Below, piece by piece: positions 1-5,811 of a stretch of 8,370 nt of DNA (position 1 is its first letter; each line of letters begins with the position of its first letter). Under the pieces are notes generated by a model. That model was not told where the DNA came from and did not search any database. It saw only the letters and a list, made by a program, of their open reading frames with translations. The stretch spans positions 1 through 8,370 of the forward strand of contig JBJEQN010000090.1 of NCBI GenBank assembly GCA_051881775.1, given 5' to 3'. The translations under genes and the position numbers were made by a program. The DNA is from UMGS363 sp051881775. Lineage in GTDB: Bacteria; Bacillota; Clostridia; Oscillospirales; Ruminococcaceae.

Positions 1-40
1 ACATTTTATCCGAGGGTACTTTATCTTGATATGTAAGAAT

Positions 41-124
41 AGGCGCAATTCACATAGTCGGTTTCACTGGTTTTGTGTTATGCAACACTTTACTCAGTTT
101 CTCTTCTTGATGTGAATTGCGCCT
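41..124. repeat. 84-base element with perfect 15-bp terminal inverted repeats
   Basis: AGGCGCAATTCACAT (41-55) is matched exactly by its reverse complement at 110-124, with 54 bases between. Inside are a smaller hairpin GTGTT-atgc-AACAC (75-88) and a weak ACTG/CAGT pairing around it (66-69 with 95-98), so the whole could fold as a long stem with an inner stem-loop on either strand. No target-site duplication is visible at the edges and there is no coding capacity. It could be a small MITE-like repeat or a structured small RNA. The inverted repeat is certain; its nature is inference. Confidence 0.6.
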
Positions 125-186
125 TTGTTACTGTTAGTTTGCTTGGTTTAACGCTGCTTTTGCGTTATGCCTTACTTTAGGGGATT

Positions 187-280
187 TCGCTCTCTGCGGA
201 GAGCGACTTAGGGGCTCCGCGCCCCTAAGAACCTGCGCCAAAGGGACTCGTCCCTTTGGAATCCCGTTATCGCTGTGCTG
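187..280. repeat. Composite palindromic repeat of three hairpins (REP-like), left copy
   Basis: Three perfect hairpins lie almost end to end: TCGCTCTC/GAGAGCGA (187-206, 4-base loop), CTTAGGGGC/GCCCCTAAG (207-229, 5-base loop) and CCAAAGGGAC/GTCCCTTTGG (238-259, 2-base centre). The last hairpin and its flank (236-280) recur in inverted orientation at 8303-8347 with 3 differences in 45 bases, and the GGGGC hairpin also has a diverged counterpart there (8356-8370). This is a dispersed repeat, not a simple terminator. Its inner end lies only 6 bases from the rsmG stop codon. The repeat family resembles intergenic palindromes of Ruminococcus-like genomes, from memory only. Confidence 0.8.
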
Positions 281-286
281 GCAGAC

Positions 287-994
287 TTACAATGCCTTCT
301 TCCCGATCTGTGCCGAATTACGAGGATATTTTGCCGGTGTTTCCTTGACCTTATTTATAATTATAATACGTCTTTTATCCCCATCGGGAAGCTCATAATC
401 CATCACTTCCCCTATTTCTCCCCCAAGGGTCTTATACGCCGTATACGCCTCTTTGTAATCCTCGTTAGGACCTTTCATCGCAATAAATCTTCCCCCAACT
501 TTTACATAAGGCATACAATATTCACACAAAACAGGCAGCGCCGCAACCGCTCTTGCCACGGCAATATCAAATTTTTCTCTAAGTTCCGCCTTTCTTCCGC
601 CTTCTTCCGCACGGGAATGAATACAGTTCATAGACAGTCCCAGCTTATCCGAAACCTCTTTAAGAAAGTTTATTCGCTTGTTAAGGCTGTCAAGAAGGGT
701 GCAGTCAAGGCTGTTTTTATATATTTTCATAGGTATCCCGGGGAAGCCTGCCCCCGTTCCAACGTCAATATAGCTGCTCTCCTCCGCAATTTCCGCATAC
801 TTGAACAAAAGTGTGCTGTCAAGAAAATGCTTCAACGTTATCCCCTCGGGGTCGGTTATTGCAGTAAGGTTGATTTTTTCGTTCCATTCCACAAGAAGCT
901 GCGCATAAAAGTCAAAATTTCGGTACTGTTCTTCCGTAAGTTCAAGTTCATACCTGCCGAACAGTTCCGCCGTTTTATTGTATGGTAATATCAT
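287..994 (-). CDS. rsmG: 16S rRNA (guanine-527-N7)-methyltransferase RsmG
   Basis: RsmG (GidB) transfers a methyl group from S-adenosylmethionine to N7 of G527 (E. coli numbering) in the 530 loop of 16S rRNA in the cytoplasm. Known for the family: its loss gives low-level streptomycin resistance. The 235-residue protein has the family layout: a helical N-terminus with WNEKINLTAI (37-46), the SAM-binding glycine motif IDVGTGAGFPGIP (76-88), LLDSLNKRINFL (100-111), the conserved RAVA (148-151), GGRFIAMKG (167-175) and a basic tail after TPAKYPR (219-225). The length is normal and the gene looks intact. The ATG start has an AAAGGAA ribosome binding site 7 bases upstream. It is the last gene of the run, 38 bases after mnmG, and the parS-type palindrome fills part of that gap. 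Confidence 0.97.
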   Translation of the reverse strand: MILPYNKTAELFGRYELELTEEQYRNFDFYAQLLVEWNEKINLTAITDPEGITLKHFLDSTLLFKYAEIAEESSYIDVGTGAGFPGIPMKIYKNSLDCTLLDSLNKRINFLKEVSDKLGLSMNCIHSRAEEGGRKAELREKFDIAVARAVAALPVLCEYCMPYVKVGGRFIAMKGPNEDYKEAYTAYKTLGGEIGEVMDYELPDGDKRRIIIINKVKETPAKYPRNSAQIGKKAL

Positions 995-1012
995 TTGATG
1001 TTCCTTTCCGAA

Positions 1013-1034
1013 AATTGTTCCACGTGGAACAATT
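1013..1034. promoter_or_regulatory. parS: parS-type ParB (Spo0J) binding site
   Basis: A perfect 22-bp palindrome with half-site AATTGTTCCAC lies between mnmG and rsmG and overlaps the first two bases of the mnmG stop codon (1033-1035). Its 16-base core TGTTCCACGTGGAACA (1016-1031) matches the broadly conserved chromosomal parS consensus TGTTnCACGTGAAACA, with a symmetric CC/GG variant like that of pseudomonad parS. Known for the family: ParB loads at such sites, mostly near the origin, and spreads for chromosome segregation. The origin-linked gene neighbourhood agrees. On the minus strand four Ts follow, so a weak terminator is an alternative, but a loopless palindrome with a CACGTG centre fits parS better. 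I saw no other CACGTG-centred site in the window. Confidence 0.85.
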
Positions 1035-2907
1035 ACTTCTGCTGTGAAAGCCAGATTATAAGTACGCTTACGTCCGCAGGAGAAACTCCCGAAATTCTGC
1101 TTGCCTGTCCGATGTTTGCAGGCTGTATGCGGTTCAGCTTTTCTGTTGCTTCAAGGCTCAGACCCTTGATATTGTTATAATCAAAATCAACAGGCAGCTT
1201 CTTTTCTTCCAGCTTCTGAACGTGCTCAACTTCCATAAGCTGACGGGCAATGTAACCGTCATACTCTATCTTCAAACCAACCTGTTCCCTTACCTCGTAG
1301 GAAAGAGGCTTTCTCTCGGGGTCAAAGGGTGCAAGATCGTCATAGCTTATCTGAGGACGGCGGATAAGGTCGGCAAACCTTACTCCCGTTGCAATGGGCG
1401 CTGTGCCTTTTGCTTCAAGCATTGTATTAAGTTCAGCCGAGGGAGATACGGTGGTTTTCTTCATTCTGTGTATCTCAGCCTTTATCTGCTCCTGTTTTTT
1501 AAGGAAAGCGGCATAGCGTTCATCGGAAATAAGTCCTATTTCGTGTCCCAAGGGCGTAAGCCTTTCATCCGCATTATCCTGTCTGAGCAGCAGCCTGTAC
1601 TCGCTTCGTGAGGTCATCATTCTGTAGGGGTCGGAACAGCCTTTTATAACAAGGTCGTCAATAAGCGTTCCTATATAGGACGATGAACGGGGCAAGGTTA
1701 TCTCTTCAAGACCCTGCACTCCCCTTGCGGCGTTAATTCCTGCAACAAGTCCCTGTGCGGCAGCTTCTTCATAGCCGGAAGTGCCGTTGAACTGACCTGC
1801 GCCGTAAAGACCCTTTACCTTCTTGAATTCAAGTGTGTGCTTCAGGTCAAGAGGGTTGCAGCAGTCGTACTCGATAGCGTAAGCGTTGCGCATTATTTCA
1901 ACGTGCTCAAGACCCTTTATTGTGTGCAGGAATGCTATCTGAACATCCTCGGGCAGCGATGAGGACATACCCTGGAGATAATACTCGTCCGTGTCAAGAC
2001 CCATTGGTTCAATAAAAAGCTGGTGGCGCTCACGGTCGGCAAAGCGCATTATCTTATCCTCAATTGACGGGCAGTAACGTGGGCCAACGGCGTTGATACG
2101 TCCGGAATAAATGGGCGAACGTCCGATGTTGTCACGAATGACCTTGTGCGTTTCCTCATTTGTATAAGCAACATAACAGGACACCTGATTTTTCATTGAG
2201 TAACGGTCTGTCTCAAAGGAAAACGGCTGAATGTCCTCGTCCCCGTCCTGCTTTTCAAGTGCGTCAAAGTTTATAGAACGCTTGTGAACTCTTGAAGGGG
2301 TACCCGTTTTAAAGCGGCGTATCTCTATGCCAAGGGAACGCAGGTTCTCCGAAAGATAGTTCGCAGGCAACGTTGCATCGGGACCGCTTTCGTAGGACAC
2401 CTCGCCAACGTGGATAACGCCCTTTAAGTAAGTACCCGTTGCGATTATTGCCGCTTTTACACGGTACTCTCCCCCGAGCCTTGTAACAATGGAAGAAACA
2501 CGTCCGTTTTCCGTGCGGACTTCCGTTACCTCCGCCTGCTTCACATCAAGGTTAGGCTGGCTTTCGCAGATGTGCTTCATGTGATTGTGGTACTTCACCC
2601 TGTCCGCCTGAACACGCAGGCTGTGAACCGCAGGACCCTTTCCCCTGTTGAGCATACGGCTCTGAATGTAGCACTTATCCGCCGCCTTGCCCATTTCGCC
2701 GCCCAATGCGTCTATCTCACGTACAAGGTGACCCTTTGCCGTTCCTCCGATAGAAGGGTTGCAGGGCATATTTGCAATGCAGTCAAGGGAAATTGTGAAC
2801 AGCGCCGTTTTTGCTCCAAGCCGTGCGGAAGCAAGCGCTGCTTCAACTCCGGCGTGACCTGCGCCTATGACCGCAACGTCATAATCGGCTATATAATATT
2901 TTTCCAT
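1033..2907 (-). CDS. mnmG: tRNA uridine-5-carboxymethylaminomethyl modification enzyme MnmG (GidA)
   Basis: MnmG is the FAD-dependent partner of MnmE. Together they install carboxymethylaminomethyl at C5 of wobble U34 in tRNAs that read codons ending in A or G, using glycine and methylene-tetrahydrofolate. The 624-residue protein has family-typical length. Visible motifs are the FAD dinucleotide-binding GAGHAG (15-20), CNPSIGG (49-55), ATGTYLKG (156-163), the GPRYCPSIEDK signature (275-285) with its cysteine at 279, and the second signature AGQFNGTSGYEEAAAQG (370-386) ahead of the C-terminal helical domain that contacts MnmE and tRNA. The ATG start follows an AAAAGGA ribosome binding site at a rather long 11-base spacing. 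No lesion is seen. It is separated from its functional partner mnmE by an unrelated small gene, an unusual interruption. Confidence 0.98.
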   Translation of the reverse strand: MEKYYIADYDVAVIGAGHAGVEAALASARLGAKTALFTISLDCIANMPCNPSIGGTAKGHLVREIDALGGEMGKAADKCYIQSRMLNRGKGPAVHSLRVQADRVKYHNHMKHICESQPNLDVKQAEVTEVRTENGRVSSIVTRLGGEYRVKAAIIATGTYLKGVIHVGEVSYESGPDATLPANYLSENLRSLGIEIRRFKTGTPSRVHKRSINFDALEKQDGDEDIQPFSFETDRYSMKNQVSCYVAYTNEETHKVIRDNIGRSPIYSGRINAVGPRYCPSIEDKIMRFADRERHQLFIEPMGLDTDEYYLQGMSSSLPEDVQIAFLHTIKGLEHVEIMRNAYAIEYDCCNPLDLKHTLEFKKVKGLYGAGQFNGTSGYEEAAAQGLVAGINAARGVQGLEEITLPRSSSYIGTLIDDLVIKGCSDPYRMMTSRSEYRLLLRQDNADERLTPLGHEIGLISDERYAAFLKKQEQIKAEIHRMKKTTVSPSAELNTMLEAKGTAPIATGVRFADLIRRPQISYDDLAPFDPERKPLSYEVREQVGLKIEYDGYIARQLMEVEHVQKLEEKKLPVDFDYNNIKGLSLEATEKLNRIQPANIGQASRISGVSPADVSVLIIWLSQQK

Positions 2908-2949
2908 AATGATTTCTTTCCTTTTTTGAGAAATTTGCTTTATTTATAT

Positions 2950-3342
2950 TTACCACCAAAGTGCAGGGAAAATTACCGCAAGGAGATGAAGAGCGTCTGT
3001 CATTTTTTCACCATTTTCAAAACTGGGACATAAAAGATATTCCCTGCATCTATCCTTTATATATTCAATTGCTTCGTACAGCGTAAAATTCCTGTCGTTA
3101 TATTCAAATGTATTATAATTCAAATCAACGGTTTTTCCGCCTATCTCTGTGAACATCATCAAATGTGAATATATCCATTCTGCCATTGTACCGTTGAGAT
3201 TCCATGTTTCACGCTCATCAAAGCCATATTCTTTTCTTTGTTTATTCCATTCTTTCCGCCGTTTATCGGTTCTTTTCGGCTTATATAAACCGTACTGATC
3301 TTCTTTAAGTCCAATTTCTTCCAGATATTTATTTCTTTTCAT
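2950..3342 (-). CDS. Hypothetical protein (130 aa) between mnmE and mnmG
   Basis: I do not recognise a named family. The 130-residue product is soluble-looking, with a strongly basic N-terminus (about 21-37, rich in Lys and Arg), then GFDERETWNLN (40-50), a predicted helix MAEWIYSHLMMF (53-64), an aromatic and acidic middle, and an end in two tryptophans. The Gly-Phe-Asp-x-x-Glu-x-Trp-Asn-Leu pattern followed by an amphipathic helix recalls small uncharacterised proteins of Firmicutes and their phages; this is memory, not a search. The gene is visibly more AT-rich than its neighbours. It starts 40 bases after mnmE and ends 42 bases before mnmG, same strand, so it is probably co-transcribed. 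ATG at 3342 is used; TTG at 3345 in frame, with AAGGGTG about 7 bases upstream, is a real alternative. A late cargo insertion into a conserved pair is my inference. Confidence 0.75.
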   Translation of the reverse strand: MKRNKYLEEIGLKEDQYGLYKPKRTDKRRKEWNKQRKEYGFDERETWNLNGTMAEWIYSHLMMFTEIGGKTVDLNYNTFEYNDRNFTLYEAIEYIKDRCREYLLCPSFENGEKMTDALHLLAVIFPALWW

Positions 3343-3382
3343 CAATATTTTTCACCCTTTTAAAAGAGAGGTGCCGCAAAAA

Positions 3383-4747
3383 TCATTTACCCACGCAGAA
3401 ATGAGAGAACACCTCGTTGACAACAGCCTCCGAAGCCTTTTCTCCCGTCAGTTCAAGCAGGTAATTCTCCGCCTCGTCGATAATGATATTTACAGCGTCA
3501 AGTGTGTAACCCTGCTTTATTGCGTCCATGCTTTCCCGTAAAGCGTTAAGGGAATTTCTCACACAGCTTCTCTGCCTTTCATTTGCAAGAACACCTGCAT
3601 TGTAATCAATACTGTCTGTCTTGAATAAGTCGGTCAGAACCTCCTGCAATTGCTGCAAGCCCTCTCCCTTTACAGCAGAGATATAAACCGTCCGTGAAAA
3701 ACGGCTTTCGATGTAATCAGTATCAAGTGCAGGCTCACGGTCGGTCTTGTTTATGACCGCAACAGCGTTTTTTCCTGCGCACTTATCCGCAATTTCAATG
3801 TCCTCGGGGGTAAGTGCGGCGGAGTTGTCGAAAACGGCTAAGATAAGCTCTGCAGTTTCGATTTTTTCCCCTGCTTTTTTTACACCAAAGCTTTCAACAA
3901 CATCTTCCGTAGCTCTAATGCCTGCGGTGTCGGACAGACGGAGAACAATATCCCCCAGCCGCACCGATTCTTCAACAATATCTCTTGTTGTACCTGCAAT
4001 GTCCGTTACAATGCTTCTTTCGCAGCCGCTTAAAAGGTTCATAAGGGTGCTTTTTCCCACATTCGGCTTGCCGACGATAGCGGTATCAACGCCTTCACGG
4101 ATTATTTTTCCACAGTCGTAGGTGGAAAGTATTTTTTCAAGCTCCTGTGCAGCTGTTCCAAGGGTATCAAGCATTGCTCCGCTGTCAACTTCAGGTATGT
4201 CCTCTTCGGGATAGTCGACCCAAGCACCTATTTCTCCCAGCAAGTGTATCAGCTTTACAGACACGGCATTTATGCGGCTGAAAAGTGCGCCCTGACGGAG
4301 AGCGGCAGCACAACGGCTGCTTGCTTTACCCTGTGCGGAGATAACGTCCATTACCGCTTCGGCACGGATAAGGTCAGTTTTGCCGTTAAGAAAAGCACGT
4401 TTCGTAAACTCCCCCGGTCCTGCAGGCACAGCGCCCTTTGAATAGACAAGCTGCAAAATGCTTTCCGTTACAAAAATTCCTCCGTGACAGGAAATTTCGG
4501 CAATATTCTCTCCCGTGTAGGACTTGGGCGCTTTAAATACCGTAAGAACGCAGTCGTCGTAATATTCACCGTCCGAAACTATTTTTCCGTAAGCACAGGT
4601 GTAGCCCTCCATTTCTTCGGGAGCAATCCTTGTTGAAACCGGTTCAAATATTTCTCCTGCTATTTTAAGAGCGTTCTCTCCCGAAATTCTTATAACGGAG
4701 ATCCCGCCTGTTCCCCTGGGAGTTGAAATTGCAGCGATAGTTGACAT
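3383..4747 (-). CDS. mnmE: tRNA modification GTPase MnmE (TrmE)
   Basis: MnmE is the G-domain partner of MnmG in forming cmnm5U34 on tRNA, a potassium-dependent GTPase whose G domains pair during the cycle. The 454 residues contain the N-terminal folate-binding domain (STIAAISTPRGTGG at the start, about 1-118), a helical domain, the inserted G domain with P-loop GKPNVGKST (226-234), switch region TDIAGTTRD (248-256), DTAG (273-276) and NKTD (333-336), and the C-terminal catalytic CVGK (451-454) that supplies the family's essential cysteine. All key residues are present. ATG at 4747 is chosen because GAGGA lies 7 bases upstream and the protein then begins MSTIAAIS as in homologues; an in-frame TTG two codons earlier is too close to that site. 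A palindromic repeat lies just upstream, and I see no clear promoter of its own. Confidence 0.98.
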   Translation of the reverse strand: MSTIAAISTPRGTGGISVIRISGENALKIAGEIFEPVSTRIAPEEMEGYTCAYGKIVSDGEYYDDCVLTVFKAPKSYTGENIAEISCHGGIFVTESILQLVYSKGAVPAGPGEFTKRAFLNGKTDLIRAEAVMDVISAQGKASSRCAAALRQGALFSRINAVSVKLIHLLGEIGAWVDYPEEDIPEVDSGAMLDTLGTAAQELEKILSTYDCGKIIREGVDTAIVGKPNVGKSTLMNLLSGCERSIVTDIAGTTRDIVEESVRLGDIVLRLSDTAGIRATEDVVESFGVKKAGEKIETAELILAVFDNSAALTPEDIEIADKCAGKNAVAVINKTDREPALDTDYIESRFSRTVYISAVKGEGLQQLQEVLTDLFKTDSIDYNAGVLANERQRSCVRNSLNALRESMDAIKQGYTLDAVNIIIDEAENYLLELTGEKASEAVVNEVFSHFCVGK

Positions 4748-4765
4748 AATCAATTCCTCACAATT

Positions 4766-4832
4766 TTGTAGGGGCGGATATTATCCGCCCGATATTCCGC
4801 ATATTACGGGCGCACACTGTGCGCCCCTACAA
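4766..4832. repeat. MITE-like palindromic repeat (GTAGGGGCG family)
   Basis: A 67-base element bounded by perfect 11-bp inverted ends, TTGTAGGGGCG (4766-4776) and its complement (4822-4832). Within it are two perfect 9-bp palindromes, GGGCGGATA/TATCCGCCC (4772-4790) and GGGCGCACA/TGTGCGCCC (4808-4826), each with a 1-base centre. Repeats of this form are, from memory, scattered between genes in many Clostridia. It has no coding capacity and would need a transposase supplied elsewhere if it moves. It ends only 6 bases from the mnmE ribosome binding site (4755-4759), so in the transcript its hairpins sit in the mnmE leader. Confidence 0.85.
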
Positions 4833-4840
4833 TATCAAAT

Positions 4841-4884
4841 TCAAATAAAATGCGGCACTGCACCATTATGCAGTGCAATGCCGC
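4841..4884 (-). terminator. Probable intrinsic terminator after jag
   Basis: On the minus strand, 24 bases past the jag stop, an 8-bp perfect stem GCACTGCA/TGCAGTGC (4855-4862 with 4869-4876, 6-base loop) is extended by GCG/CGC across a 5-base bulge (4852-4854 with 4882-4884). It is followed by ATTTTATTTGA. Stem and position fit a Rho-independent terminator for the rpmH-to-jag transcript, but the T-tract is interrupted, so termination may be partial and mnmE may still receive read-through. Confidence 0.6.
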
Positions 4885-4908
4885 CGTAAATAAAGCCGTA
4901 ATACTAAC

Positions 4909-5712
4909 TCAGATGTCAATTTTGCCGTAAAGATCGCCTTCAATAAGATTATCCTCCGGCTTGGGCTTTTTATATTCCTTTTCAAAGGAAGTCTTCATCA
5001 TGTCGAGAGAACGGGGTGTACCGTCACCGGAACGTCTGCCGCCTCTGCCTCTGCCGCCCTTGTTGTAGCCGCCCTTGCCGCCTTCTTTTCTGGGACGGGG
5101 GTTTGTGGGAGATATAACTACCTTTCTGTAGGGCTCCTCGCCGATGCTCTTGGAGGTAACGCCTTCAATATTTGCAACTGCGGAGTGGATAATTCTTCTC
5201 TCATAGGGGTTCATAGGTTCAAGTGAAGAAGTCCTGCCCGTTCTGATAACTGTCTTTGAAATTTTAGCAGCAAGGTCTTCAAGGATAGCCTTTCTCTTCT
5301 CACGGTAGCCGCAGGAATCAACGCTTATCCTATAGTATTCCTTATCGCCCTTGTTTGCAGTCATAGAAGCAAGGTACTGAATAGCGTCAAGGGTCTCGCC
5401 TCTTCTGCCGATAATTGTTCCCGTTGTGTCGCCGAATATCTCGATAACAGCGCCCTCTTCGTTTTCCGTAACGTTAAGAGTGGTATCAAGACCCATATTT
5501 TTAAGGATAGAAGCGATATAATCAGCCGCTACCTCAGCCTTTGAAGGCTCGTATTCCGCTTCAACCTTTGCTTCACCCTTTAACTTTCCGAAAAGTCCTT
5601 TTTTCGGTTCCTCGATAACATTGAAAGCTATCTTGCTTTCTTCAACGCCGAACTCTGCCGCTGCCATAGCCTTAGCTTCATCTATGGACTTAGCTGTAAA
5701 AACCTGTTTCAT
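4909..5712 (-). CDS. jag: RNA-binding protein Jag / KhpB (SpoIIIJ-associated)
   Basis: Jag (KhpB, EloR) is a cytoplasmic RNA-binding protein usually encoded directly after yidC; in other Firmicutes it works with KhpA and influences cell elongation and division. The 267 residues show the domains in order: Jag-N (about 1-50, KSIDEAKAMAAAEFGV and KKGLFG), a linker, a KH domain (about 60-133) with the RNA-contacting GRRG loop (102-105), and an R3H domain (about 150-202) with Arg172-x3-His176 and the NPYERR and EEPYRK stretches. After this comes a Gly/Arg-rich low-complexity segment (about 208-232) and an acidic-basic tail to 267, longer than in the compact family members I recall. The ATG has AAGGGAG 8 bases upstream. 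The gene lies 99 bases after yidC and ahead of a probable terminator. Confidence 0.95.
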   Translation of the reverse strand: MKQVFTAKSIDEAKAMAAAEFGVEESKIAFNVIEEPKKGLFGKLKGEAKVEAEYEPSKAEVAADYIASILKNMGLDTTLNVTENEEGAVIEIFGDTTGTIIGRRGETLDAIQYLASMTANKGDKEYYRISVDSCGYREKRKAILEDLAAKISKTVIRTGRTSSLEPMNPYERRIIHSAVANIEGVTSKSIGEEPYRKVVISPTNPRPRKEGGKGGYNKGGRGRGGRRSGDGTPRSLDMMKTSFEKEYKKPKPEDNLIEGDLYGKIDI

Positions 5713-5784
5713 TGAACTTGCTCCCTTCAGATAATTATTGATATATGCCGCCGGAATGCCTGCATATTGGGGTAACTTATATTT

Positions 5785-5805
5785 ACGGCAATGGTATTTT
5801 GCCGT
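5785..5805. other. Small hairpin between yidC and jag
   Basis: ACGGCAA (5785-5791) pairs perfectly with TTGCCGT (5799-5805) around a 7-base loop, 6 bases beyond the yidC stop on the minus strand. No T-run follows in that direction, so it is not a standard terminator. It could protect the 3' end of the upstream message or shape relative expression of yidC and jag. The rest of the 99-base spacer shows only the jag ribosome binding site. Confidence 0.4.
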
Positions 5806-5811
5806 TAAACA

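Larger units (their letters stand above)
1..286. other. Non-coding region downstream of rsmG
   Basis: No gene is supportable here. The stretch follows the rsmG stop codon and is packed with structure: an 84-base element with 15-bp inverted ends (41-124), a small hairpin TAACGC/GCGTTA (149-154 with 162-167), and three consecutive GC-rich hairpins (187-259). A 13-base unit TTTTGyGTTATGC occurs twice in direct orientation (71-83 and 158-170, one difference), which hints that the two halves are related. None of the hairpins is followed by a clean T-run on the minus strand, so I cannot name one as the rsmG terminator, although the stacked hairpins could stop or stabilise the transcript. No convincing promoter or DnaA box was seen. 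Confidence 0.7.

Noticed and set aside
1..286. CRISPR array or tRNA gene in the structured left region
   Set aside because: The repeats are inverted and differ from each other, there are no evenly spaced direct repeats, and no cloverleaf or CCA end could be formed.
275..988. 237-codon open frame on the plus strand opposite rsmG
   Set aside because: It lies antisense to a clearly conserved rsmG, its product has no recognisable motif, and there is no convincing ribosome binding site; it is a shadow of the real gene.
1013..1034. The mnmG-rsmG palindrome as an intrinsic terminator
   Set aside because: It has no loop bases, only four Ts follow, and terminating there would cut off rsmG; the CACGTG-centred sequence matches parS instead.
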